DNA of 8,269 nt from an uncultured Nocardiopsis sp. (GCA_937957845.1 CALGOD010000138.1:1-8269), one strand, 5' to 3'. Positions 1-5,524 are shown, counted from the stretch's first letter. Notes: a model not told the origin generated them from the sequence alone. Numbers and translations: made by a program.

Positions 1-188
1 AGCAGGTCAGGGAACGGCTGCGCGAACGCGTGGCCCTGGCCGAGGACACGGAGGCCGGCCCGCCGCCGGAGGAGGAGAACGTGGTGGTGCCCTCGTGGCG
101 CCGACGGGTCTACGGAGCCGCCAAGGCGCTCCAGGGTTCGGGGGCGGCCGCGCTGGGATGGTTGCGTGGTCGCCTCGACGCCGCCTGA
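1..188 (+). CDS. C-terminal fragment of an unrecognised protein (5' end outside window)
   Basis: An open frame runs from the window edge (first full codon at 3) to a TGA at 186-188, giving the last 62 or so residues of a protein whose start is upstream. GC at third codon positions is high, as in real genes here. The visible tail has three parts: an Arg/Glu-rich stretch (RERLRERVALAED) that could be helical, a short acidic Pro/Glu linker (PPPEEEN), and a basic C-terminus with WRRRVYGAAKAL and a Gly/Ala-rich WLRGRLDAA ending. I see no signal sequence, membrane segment or catalytic motif, and I do not recognise the family. The charged-linker-charged pattern would suit a regulatory or structural protein, but that is only a guess. 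It is followed by a gene-poor gap, so it is probably the last gene of its transcript. Confidence 0.6.
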   Translation, partial: QVRERLRERVALAEDTEAGPPPEEENVVVPSWRRRVYGAAKALQGSGAAALGWLRGRLDAA

Positions 189-216
189 GGAGGCCGCCCC
201 CCGAAGGGACCTCAGG
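184..216 (+). terminator. possible terminator hairpin overlapping the stop codon
   Basis: CCTGAGG (184-190), which contains the TGA stop, is the exact reverse complement of CCTCAGG (210-216), with a 19-nt C-rich loop. There is no U-tract, which is common for actinomycete terminators. The stem is only 7 bp, so this is weak. Confidence 0.3.
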
Positions 217-753
217 GAGCCGTCGCGCGGTCGGGCGGGGCGGCCGGACGGACGACGGCACCGACGTACTGAGGAGTCCGGCCACGGCCACGCCGACCGA
301 CACCGTGTGAGCGCCGACCGTCTCCGTCTGGGCGCCGGCCACCATGGGGCCGGCCGGTTCGAGGCCCGAACCCCCACATGCTCGACGCCGACCACCGCGT
401 CGAGCGGTTCCTGATCAGCGGCACGCTGCGGTGCGCCGGTGGACGCCGAAGGGTATGGAGCCCGCTCCGGTCACGGAGCGACCGACCGACGGCGGCCGAA
501 CGGGCACGGTCGCGGTGAGGCCCGGCAGGACCGACGGACGGGTGAACACTCCCGCCGGGGGACCGGTCCCGCCGTGCGCGGCGAACGGCCCTTCGATCGA
601 CCCACCGCACGCCGCTTCCCACGGGCGGCGGTGCGCGCGGTGGTCGGGTGGTGAAGGCCCGGGAGGGACCGTTCGCCCGCGACCATGAGGAGAGTCGTGT
701 GGATCCCAGGCGGGTGGGTCGTGCCTGCTCGACCGGGTGTGGGAAGAGCGGAA
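217..753. other. gene-poor region, no confident gene
   Basis: Open frames exist on both strands, but their translations are Arg/Pro/Gly-rich with no recognisable family and look like chance openings in GC-rich DNA. One stretch is less random. A 46-codon frame from ATG 378 to TGA 516-518 begins MLDADHRVERFLISGTLR, and its first 18 or so codons almost all end in G or C, after which it degrades to Arg-rich sequence. It has no Shine-Dalgarno site and could be a gene remnant. There are short palindromes: GCCGGCC/GGCCGGC at 334-340/348-354 (possible terminator) and GGGACCGGTCCC at 559-570. Nothing else is supported. Confidence 0.4.
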
Positions 754-760
754 CCTAGTG

Positions 761-789
761 TTACCGGCGGTACTACCGACTGGTAAGTT
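761..789 (+). promoter_or_regulatory. probable promoter with two overlapping TACC/GGTA operator dyads
   Basis: A -35-like TTACCG (761-766) and a -10-like TAAGTT (784-789) are separated by 17 nt. This would place the start site near 796, with a leader of about 50 nt before the thioesterase GTG. Each hexamer matches its consensus at only 3 of 6 positions. Filling the spacer are two adjacent dyads: TACC-GGC-GGTA (762-772) and TACC-GACT-GGTA (774-785). The central CGGTA-C-TACCG (768-778) is also a palindrome. Paired dyads over a promoter core are typical of TetR- or MarR-type repression. The regulator is not in the window. An alternative -10 is TAGTGT (756-761). Confidence 0.5.
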
Positions 790-833
790 TGTCGTGTTCC
801 GACGGGCCCGCCCCGTCACCGGACCCGGCCAGC

Positions 834-840
834 GAGGAAG
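834..840 (+). promoter_or_regulatory. Shine-Dalgarno site that sets the thioesterase start
   Basis: GAGGAAG lies 7 nt before the GTG at 848. It is the only good ribosome binding site in the upstream part of this frame, and it favours GTG 848 over the upstream GTG at 737. Confidence 0.7.
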
Positions 841-847
841 AAGAGCA

Positions 848-1606
848 GTGCACGAGGGCTTCCTGACCCGGCCCCGACCCGTTTCCCGGCCACGTTTCCG
901 GCTCTTCCTGCTGCACCACGCCGGCGGTTCCTCCGCCGGCTACCGCCCCTGGGTGCGCCACTTCCCGGCCGACTGGGAGGTGTGTCTGTTGGAGGCTCCC
1001 GGACGTGGCCGCTCGGCGGCGGAGGAACCCCTTCGCGACGCCCGTGCGCTGGCCCGCCGACTGCGTGAGGGCCTGGGCGCGGAGCTGGACCGGCCCTTCG
1101 GTCTCTTCGGTCACAGCATGGGCGCGTTGTTGGCCTACGAACTGGCCCACCTGTTGGTCGCGGAGGGGCCCGCGCGGCCCACCTGGCTCGGGGCCTCGGC
1201 CTGGAGCCCGGCCCCGGGGCCCGAGCGGGACCGGCCACGCCACCTGCTGCCCTCGGAGCGGCTGCGTCAGGGGATCGCCCGTATGGGCGGAGTCGCCGTG
1301 GGAGCGCTCTCCGATCCCGACCAGTGGCGGGCGGTGGAGCCGCTGATCCGGGCCGACCTCGAACTGGTCGACACCTGGCGTTCCCGGCCGGACGCCCCGC
1401 CACTACGCGTGCCGTTGTCGGTCTTCGGTGGTGTGGACGATTCCGGGGTCCCTCCCGGGCGGCTCACCCCCTGGAGCGAGTACGTCGAGGGAGCGGTCGA
1501 CAGGCACCTGCTGCCGGGTGATCACTTCTACTTCGTCGGCCGCCTCGCGGACGTGGCCGCCCGGATCATCCAGGACGTCGACGCCGCCCTGGGCCGCGTC
1601 CGGTGA
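848..1606 (+). CDS. type II (stand-alone) thioesterase, alpha/beta hydrolase
   Basis: The 252-residue product fits the usual length of type II thioesterases (GrsT/RifR/TesA family). These cytoplasmic editing enzymes remove aberrant acyl or aminoacyl groups from carrier-protein arms of polyketide synthases and NRPSs. The family N-terminal motif is visible as LFLLHHAGGSSAGYRPW (residues 19-35). The nucleophile elbow GHSMG (88-92) carries S90. An Asp in GGVDDSG (D197, possibly D198) and H226 in GDHFYF complete the triad. The lid region (about 130-175) contains RADLELVDTW, typical of the family. The GTG start is chosen for its Shine-Dalgarno site; the frame extends further upstream to a GTG at 737, but that stretch covers the promoter. 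The gene is monocistronic, convergent with the GH13 gene (16-nt gap), and no PKS or NRPS gene is visible in the window, so its partner is unknown. Confidence 0.9.
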   Translation: MHEGFLTRPRPVSRPRFRLFLLHHAGGSSAGYRPWVRHFPADWEVCLLEAPGRGRSAAEEPLRDARALARRLREGLGAELDRPFGLFGHSMGALLAYELAHLLVAEGPARPTWLGASAWSPAPGPERDRPRHLLPSERLRQGIARMGGVAVGALSDPDQWRAVEPLIRADLELVDTWRSRPDAPPLRVPLSVFGGVDDSGVPPGRLTPWSEYVEGAVDRHLLPGDHFYFVGRLADVAARIIQDVDAALGRVR

Positions 1607-1622
1607 AAGGGCACGCGGATGC

Positions 1623-3449
1623 TCACGAGCCGACGGCGATGAGGTGGCCGGGACCGTCCGCCTCCAACTCCACCCGATCGCCCGTGCGTAGGTGCACCCG
1701 ACCTCCCCGGGCCACCACCTCCAGGCGTGAGACGTCCAGGTCCGCATAGGACGCGGACAGCGCCTGGTGCGGCCCGTCGGTCAGGTGTACCAGCGCCACC
1801 CGCCCGCCGAGCGTCCGCAGGAACGTCATGTGGTGTTCGCCCGCGTCCAGCCAACGCAGGCCACCGGTCTGCAGCTGGGGCAGCTCCCGGCGCAGGGCCG
1901 GCAGACGCCTGTGGGACTCCAGTGTCCGTCGGTCCCATGCCTCCGGGCGGTGCCAGGGCATCGGTCTACGGGAGTTCTCCCCGTCCGTGCCCTCCATGCC
2001 GATCTCGTCTCCGGCGAACACGAACGGCACGCCGGGCAACGTGACCTGTGCCGCCGTCCCGATCTCCTGGAGTTCGGCCCCGCCCGCCACCGTGCGGAAC
2101 CTGGCCGAGTCGTGCGTGCTCAGCGCGTTCACGCTGTGCGTCAACACCCGCCAGGGCAGCCCGGAGCCGGCCGCGCGCATCGCCCGCACCGCCTGCGCGG
2201 CCCCGCTCTTGGGCAAGGGCGCGTCCGTGTGCAGGTACCGCACCCCTTCGGGAGCGGTGTTCAGCCAGCTCCACACCGGTCGGGTGAAGCCCGCGTAGTT
2301 CATCACCCCGTGCCAGCCGTCGCGATGGGTGTCGGGCCCGGCGTCGTGGAAGTGCTCGGCCAACAGCCACGAACCGTCACCGTCCCTGGCGGCGTCCACC
2401 CGGCGCATACGGGCGGCGATCTCCTCCGACACCTCCCGGTTCAGGTCCTGGACGCCGTGGCGACCGGTCATGTTGGCCACGTCGATACGCCAGCCGTCCA
2501 GCGGGTCCGGGCCGGTCAGCCATCGTACGAGCACCGAGTCGTCGGCACCGTAGACCCTGCGACGCAGTTCGGCCGAGGAGTAGTCCAACTTGGGCAGACT
2601 GGGCACACCGAGCCACCCCACGTAGTCGTCGGGGTGGTCGGTGAAGAAGTAGAACCCGGCCTCGGCGGAGCCGGGATCGCTCTGAGCGGCGCGGAACCAC
2701 TCGTGTGCGTCCCCGGTGTGGTTGGTGGTCAGGTCGCCCATCACGCGTACGCCGCGGTCGTGGGCGGCCCGTGTCAGTTCCCGCAGGGCGTGGTCTCCAC
2801 CCAACAGAGGGTCCACGTGCGCGAAGGTGGAGGCGTCGTAGCGGTGCGTCGAGCGCGCGGGGAAGACCGGGGTGAGGTAGAGGACCCCCACTCCCAGTTC
2901 GACCAGGTGGTCCAGACGGCGTCGGATCCCCTCCAGTGTGCCGCCGAAGTACTCGCGGGTCGCCGGTTCGCCGGAGCCGGCGGGTACGTCGTCCCAGGAG
3001 CGGGGCAGGGCCCAGTCGGGGTGCTCGGACGGGGGACCGGTGGAGTCGTCGTCGCGGGCGAAGCGGTCCGGGAAGACCTGGTAGACGCTCGTGCCGGGAA
3101 CCCAACTCGGCGGTGGTGGGCCGCAGAGCAGGCGGAAGTTCGCGGCGTCGGGCACCTCGTGGTCGTGGACGCCCTCTTGGTCGAGCCATGTGTGGCGGCC
3201 GTCGCGCACGATCAGGAAGCGGTAGCCGGTCACCACCGGGTGCAGGGGGACGGTCACCTCGAACCAGACCGTCCCACCGGCGGTCCGTACGGGCCGGGCC
3301 CCGAACATCAGGGCCTCGCCGTCCTCCACCACACGGGCGTAGACCGCCTCGGCACCTCCCGGCACGCGTACCCGCAGCCGGGCCTGGCCGCCCTCGATGA
3401 CGACGTGGTCGGGCGATCCGTCGTGGTGGGGGTCGCGGACGAACTCCAA
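1623..3449 (-). CDS. GH13 alpha-glucan hydrolase (neopullulanase / cyclomaltodextrinase / maltogenic amylase-like)
   Basis: An intracellular alpha-amylase-superfamily enzyme, likely acting on maltodextrins, pullulan fragments or cyclodextrins. Numbering is from the TTG at 3449 (608 aa). Residues about 1-110 form an Ig-like N-terminal domain of the CBM34 sort (PHHDGSPDHV, then TGYRFLIVRDG). The TIM barrel opens at SVYQVFPDRF (about 121-130). The conserved GH13 regions are present: I, GDLTTNH (D239, H244); V, LPKLD (285-289), typical of the neopullulanase subfamily; II, GWRIDVANM (nucleophile D323, R321); III, LLAEHFHD (acid/base E365); IV, LSTHDSAR (H446, D447). A beta-rich C-terminal domain follows from about 525. 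No signal peptide is seen. The start is uncertain. TTG 3449 has a GAAGGAG site 5 nt upstream, whereas ATG 3467 has none and ATG 3491 sits in a hairpin loop. The product specificity cannot be read from sequence. Upstream lie a LacI-type operator and a long leader. Confidence 0.9.
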   Translation of the reverse strand: MEFVRDPHHDGSPDHVVIEGGQARLRVRVPGGAEAVYARVVEDGEALMFGARPVRTAGGTVWFEVTVPLHPVVTGYRFLIVRDGRHTWLDQEGVHDHEVPDAANFRLLCGPPPPSWVPGTSVYQVFPDRFARDDDSTGPPSEHPDWALPRSWDDVPAGSGEPATREYFGGTLEGIRRRLDHLVELGVGVLYLTPVFPARSTHRYDASTFAHVDPLLGGDHALRELTRAAHDRGVRVMGDLTTNHTGDAHEWFRAAQSDPGSAEAGFYFFTDHPDDYVGWLGVPSLPKLDYSSAELRRRVYGADDSVLVRWLTGPDPLDGWRIDVANMTGRHGVQDLNREVSEEIAARMRRVDAARDGDGSWLLAEHFHDAGPDTHRDGWHGVMNYAGFTRPVWSWLNTAPEGVRYLHTDAPLPKSGAAQAVRAMRAAGSGLPWRVLTHSVNALSTHDSARFRTVAGGAELQEIGTAAQVTLPGVPFVFAGDEIGMEGTDGENSRRPMPWHRPEAWDRRTLESHRRLPALRRELPQLQTGGLRWLDAGEHHMTFLRTLGGRVALVHLTDGPHQALSASYADLDVSRLEVVARGGRVHLRTGDRVELEADGPGHLIAVGS

Positions 3450-3454
3450 GGCGG

Positions 3455-3461
3455 CTCCTTC
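3455..3461 (-). promoter_or_regulatory. Shine-Dalgarno site favouring a TTG start for the GH13 gene
   Basis: On the minus strand GAAGGAG lies 5 nt before TTG (3449-3447). The upstream in-frame ATG at 3467 is preceded by GGTCGTGTGTCG, which is not a ribosome binding site. Confidence 0.5.
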
Positions 3462-3478
3462 GGCCATCGACACACGAC

Positions 3479-3505
3479 CGGGCCCCGCCATGAGGGCGGG
3501 GCCCG
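3479..3505 (-). promoter_or_regulatory. 11-bp GC hairpin at the GH13 translation start
   Basis: CGGGCCCCGCC (3479-3489) and GGCGGGGCCCG (3495-3505) pair perfectly around a 5-nt loop that contains an in-frame ATG (minus strand 3491-3489). As RNA on the GH13 leader it would be very stable. It could be an attenuator-like structure, or a barrier that forces use of the downstream TTG. It has no U-tract after it. Confidence 0.55.
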
Positions 3506-3570
3506 TCCGGGCCGGTCAGTATCGCAGGCGGGAGTCGGGCGCCGCGAGTCCTTTTCGCCGACCTGGTCGA

Positions 3571-3637
3571 TCCCCGGCCGTGGGGAACCGGTGTCGGGGA
3601 GTCGGGAGTTCTCACCGTCGACTTCCCACGGCCGGGA
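3571..3637. repeat. long imperfect inverted repeat in the GH13 leader
   Basis: The segment 3571-3587 (core CCGGCCGTGGGGAA) is the reverse complement of 3623-3637 (core TTCCCACGGCCGG), with one extra C:G position in each flank. The arms are 35 nt apart. In the leader RNA they could form a roughly 15-bp stem with bulges. Each arm also carries a CGGCCG self-palindrome, so alternative pairings are possible. Confidence 0.5.
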
Positions 3638-3647
3638 GACTGTGTCG

Positions 3648-3664
3648 GTTCCCCTGGGGGGAAC
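3648..3664. repeat. short hairpin in the GH13 leader
   Basis: GTTCCCC (3648-3654) and GGGGAAC (3658-3664) form a perfect 7-bp stem with a TGG loop. It sits just after the stop codon of the 19-codon leader ORF on the minus strand, the position expected of an attenuation element. Confidence 0.45.
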
Positions 3665-3669
3665 ACCGC

Positions 3670-3729
3670 TCAGGGGGTGGGGCTGCGGCGCCGTGAGACC
3701 TGTGGGGTGGTCGCGGGCGTGCGGACCAT
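3670..3729 (-). CDS. possible 19-aa leader peptide (or remnant start of a lost gene)
   Basis: On the minus strand an ATG at 3729-3727 follows GAAGGAG with an 8-nt spacer. This is the best Shine-Dalgarno site after the predicted GH13 promoter. The frame encodes MVRTPATTPQVSRRRSPTP and stops at TGA (3672-3670). The product is basic and rich in Thr, Pro and Arg, with no membrane segment, and I do not recognise it. It starts about 48 nt after the predicted transcription start and ends about 220 nt before the GH13 start. Two readings fit: a translated leader feeding an attenuation structure, or the surviving first codons of a gene once driven by this promoter (for example a sugar transporter component) and since deleted. 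The frame after the stop stays open for a long way, but as GC-rich shadow sequence. Confidence 0.3.
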   Translation of the reverse strand: MVRTPATTPQVSRRRSPTP

Positions 3730-3757
3730 GGGGGTCACTCCTTCGTGAGCGGGGTTA

Positions 3758-3771
3758 TGGGAGCGCTCCCA
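3758..3771. promoter_or_regulatory. LacI-family operator, CebR/CelR type
   Basis: TGGGAGCGCTCCCA is a perfect 14-bp palindrome, identical to the operator known for CelR of Thermobifida and CebR of Streptomyces, which respond to cellobiose or cello-oligosaccharides. It lies at about +7 to +20 of the predicted GH13 transcript, a classic roadblock position. Because the gene downstream acts on alpha-glucans, a paralogous LacI regulator sensing maltose-type sugars may be the real ligand sensor. No regulator gene is in the window. Confidence 0.8.
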
Positions 3772-3783
3772 GGTATGGCGTAC

Positions 3784-3812
3784 ACCATAGTCACTCGTAC
3801 ACAGGGTGTAAA
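3784..3812 (-). promoter_or_regulatory. promoter of the GH13 transcript
   Basis: On the minus strand TTTACA (3812-3807, 5 of 6 matches to TTGACA) and TATGGT (3789-3784) are separated by exactly 17 nt, a good housekeeping sigma promoter. The predicted start site is near 3777, giving a leader of about 330 nt before the TTG start of the GH13 gene. Confidence 0.65.
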
Positions 3813-3887
3813 GGGGCGCGCGGCTTCGGATCCACGCGAAGCTCCGCGTTCTCGGGGCGCCCTTCCCCAGGAGGTGGCCCCCACCCC

Positions 3888-3917
3888 CTGTCGTGGCGAT
3901 GGGTCCCGGGTTACGGT
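3888..3917 (+). promoter_or_regulatory. promoter for a leaderless acetyltransferase mRNA
   Basis: A -10 element TACGGT (3912-3917) ends 6 nt before the ATG at 3924. Transcription would therefore start at, or within a base of, the start codon. A weak -35-like CTGTCG (3888-3893) lies 18 nt further up. The TAnnnT-N6-ATG arrangement is common for leaderless genes in actinomycetes. Confidence 0.5.
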
Positions 3918-3923
3918 GGAGAG

Positions 3924-4445
3924 ATGAGCCTTGAGTTGCCGACCGACCGACTCCTCATCCGGGAATGGCGGCTGGACGATGCAGAGGCGGCTCTGGAGAT
4001 CTACGGGGCCGCCGAGGTCGCCGAGTGGCTGACACCGGAATGGCGCCCGGTGAACGACACCGACGCCATGCGTCTGGTGCTGCACGCCTGGGTCGAGGCG
4101 GGACCGAACCTGATTCCTCCTGCCGGCCGCTGGGCCATCGTCAGGCAGGAGGATGGAGAGCTGGTGGGAGGGCTGTCGCTCAAACTTCTCCCACCCTTCG
4201 AGGAGGACTTCGAACTGTCCTGGGCACTGCGCCCGGACGTGTGGGGCAAGGGGTACGCCACCGAGGCCAGCAAGGCCATCATCTCCTGGGCGTTCAAGCA
4301 GGGGATCGAGGAGGTCTTCGCGGTCGCGCGTCCCGACAACGAGCGGGCGATGGCCGTGGCGCGCAGGCTGGGCATGGAATGGGTCGGCGAGACCGAGAAG
4401 TACTACGGGATGCGCCTGCAGGTGTTCCGGATGCGGCCGGCCTGA
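3924..4445 (+). CDS. GNAT-family N-acetyltransferase, RimJ/RimL type
   Basis: A 173-residue, single-domain acetyltransferase of the Acetyltransf_3 kind, which transfers an acetyl group from acetyl-CoA to an amine; the substrate is not deducible. It opens with the typical LPTDRLLIREWRLDDAEA (residues 5-22). The acetyl-CoA pyrophosphate-binding loop is in motif A, LRPDVWGKGYATEA (102-115), with the expected G108-K109-G110 turn. The C-terminal part VARPDNERAMAVARRLGM (134-151) is the conserved Asn-containing motif B helix that packs on CoA. The ATG at 3924 is chosen because the family N-terminus starts there. The frame is open far upstream on this strand, but that is antisense to the GH13 gene. 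Upstream GGAG is only 2 nt from the ATG, too close to serve as a normal ribosome site, in keeping with leaderless expression. The gene is convergent with the aldo/keto reductase gene. Confidence 0.9.
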   Translation: MSLELPTDRLLIREWRLDDAEAALEIYGAAEVAEWLTPEWRPVNDTDAMRLVLHAWVEAGPNLIPPAGRWAIVRQEDGELVGGLSLKLLPPFEEDFELSWALRPDVWGKGYATEASKAIISWAFKQGIEEVFAVARPDNERAMAVARRLGMEWVGETEKYYGMRLQVFRMRPA

Positions 4446-4451
4446 CCGTGG

Positions 4452-4495
4452 ACGTTCGCGGCCCACCGGTGACTCCACCGGTGGGCCGCGAACGT
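4452..4495. terminator. bidirectional terminator, perfect 20-bp hairpin
   Basis: The arms 4452-4471 and 4476-4495 are perfectly complementary over 20 bp around a 4-nt ACTC loop (stem ends ACGTTCGCGG... and ...CCGCGAACGT). The hairpin fills the space between two convergent stop codons (4445 and 4505), so it should end transcription from both sides. There is no U-tract on either strand. Confidence 0.85.
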
Positions 4496-4504
4496 GTGTG
4501 ACCC

Positions 4505-5383
4505 TCAGGTCCCCAGGAACTGGCCGATGCGCTCGGTCTCCTCCTCCGATAGGCGTACCTCGGCGGCGGCCGTGTTCTCCTCCAGGTGCGCCACCCGCGA
4601 CGTTCCCGGAATCGGCAGCATCACCGGCGAGCGGTGCAGCAACCAGGCCAGGGACAACTGCACCGGGGTGACCCCGTGCTCGGCGGCCGTCGCGGCCAGC
4701 GGCGACTCCGGCCCCGCCAGTTCGCCTCTGCCGACCGGCGCCCAGGGCAGGAACGCGATCCCGTCCCTCTCGCACTGTTCCAGAACGTCCTCGGACTGGC
4801 GGAAGGAGGGCGCGTACTGGTTCTGCACCGACGCGATCGGGGTGATGGCGCGTGCGGCCGACAACTCGTCCACCGTCACCTCGCTCAGTCCGATGTGCCG
4901 GATCTTGCCCTCCTCGCGCAGTTCCACCAGGGCACCGAGCTGGTCGGCCAAGGGCACCTCGGGGTCGATGCGGTGCAGCTGGAACAGGTCGATCCGCTCC
5001 AGGCCCAGGTTGCGCAGGCTCAGCTCCGCCTGCTGCTTGAGGTACTCGGGGCGGCCCAACCGGTGCCACTGGGCCGGACCGGTGCGCGCGAAGCCCGCCT
5101 TGGTGCCGATGACCAGGTCCTCGTGGTAGGGGTAGAGGGCCTCCCGGATCAGTTGCTCGCTGATCTGTGGGCCGTAGGAGTCGGCCGTGTCGATGAAGGT
5201 GATGCCCAGTTCGACCGCGCGGCGCAGGACCGCCAACGCCTCGTCTCGATCCCGGGGCGGTCCCCAGACGCCCTCACCGACGATGCGCATCGCTCCGAAA
5301 CCCAGGCGGTGGACCGGTAGGTCGCCGCCGAGGAGGAGGGTCCCCGACAGCTCGGCGATCTGTGGTGTGGGGTGCTCGCTCAC
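4505..5383 (-). CDS. aldo/keto reductase (NADPH-dependent oxidoreductase, YdbC-like)
   Basis: The 292-residue product is a full-length soluble (beta/alpha)8 aldo/keto reductase that reduces a carbonyl substrate with NADPH. The catalytic tetrad is intact: D65 and Y70 in FIDTADSYG, K95 in IGTKAGF, and H137 in LFQLHRID. The family signature LPVHRLGFGAMRIVGEGVWGPP is at residues 22-43. The cofactor-binding segment IPGTSRVAHLEEN (258-270) follows LSLAWLLHRSP. The closest type I recall is the actinomycete group resembling E. coli YdbC and pyridoxal reductases. Pyridoxal as substrate is only a possibility. The GTG at 5383 is chosen because GGAAGGG lies 5 nt upstream and the family N-terminus fits. 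It sits alone between a shared terminator and the IclR gene. A link to aromatic catabolism is not shown. Confidence 0.9.
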   Translation of the reverse strand: MSEHPTPQIAELSGTLLLGGDLPVHRLGFGAMRIVGEGVWGPPRDRDEALAVLRRAVELGITFIDTADSYGPQISEQLIREALYPYHEDLVIGTKAGFARTGPAQWHRLGRPEYLKQQAELSLRNLGLERIDLFQLHRIDPEVPLADQLGALVELREEGKIRHIGLSEVTVDELSAARAITPIASVQNQYAPSFRQSEDVLEQCERDGIAFLPWAPVGRGELAGPESPLAATAAEHGVTPVQLSLAWLLHRSPVMLPIPGTSRVAHLEENTAAAEVRLSEEETERIGQFLGT

Positions 5384-5524
5384 AGTGTCCCTTCCGAACG
5401 GCGCTGGGGCCGTGTATTCAGAACTTGCGGGTGGACGCGCCCACGCGGACCGCGCGTGCGTGTCCCCGGCGGTGTCGCGGGCAGGATCTCAGGAGGTGGG
5501 GGCGCCCGCAAGGCGCCACGGGGC

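Noticed and set aside
559..570. Perfect palindrome GGGACCGGTCCC in the gene-poor region
   Set aside because: There is no gene start nearby and no promoter around it; 12-bp GC palindromes are not rare here.
684..785. A 33-codon ORF (MRRVVWIPGG...) ending in the thioesterase operator
   Set aside because: There is no clear ribosome site, its 3' end covers the promoter and operator dyads, and composition is not gene-like.
737..847. Upstream extension of the thioesterase to GTG 737
   Set aside because: It would encode the promoter and operator region and adds 37 residues not found in the family. GTG 848 has a good ribosome site.
2377..3666. A 429-codon minus-strand frame overlapping the GH13 gene
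   Set aside because: It runs in another frame of the same strand, and its product is Arg/Pro-rich shadow sequence. The GH13 frame holds all catalytic motifs.
1767..4445. An 892-codon plus-strand open frame that spans the GH13 gene in antisense and ends as the acetyltransferase
   Set aside because: The part before 3924 is antisense to a clear GH13 gene and is low-complexity Val/Gly/Arg/His/Pro-rich. It is a GC-rich shadow joined by chance to the real GNAT frame, whose family N-terminus begins at 3924.
3735..5069. A 444-codon minus-strand frame overlapping the acetyltransferase and reductase genes
   Set aside because: It lies out of frame with the aldo/keto reductase and antisense to the acetyltransferase, and is Arg/Gly/Pro-rich with no family match.
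4586..5320. A 244-codon plus-strand frame opposite the reductase gene
   Set aside because: Antisense shadow of an intact aldo/keto reductase, with Gln/Arg/Asp-rich composition and no motifs.
5431..5444. Near-palindrome GTGGACGCGCCCAC upstream of the reductase gene
   Set aside because: It has a mismatched pair and is the kind of sequence expected by chance at this GC content. No promoter elements could be placed around it.
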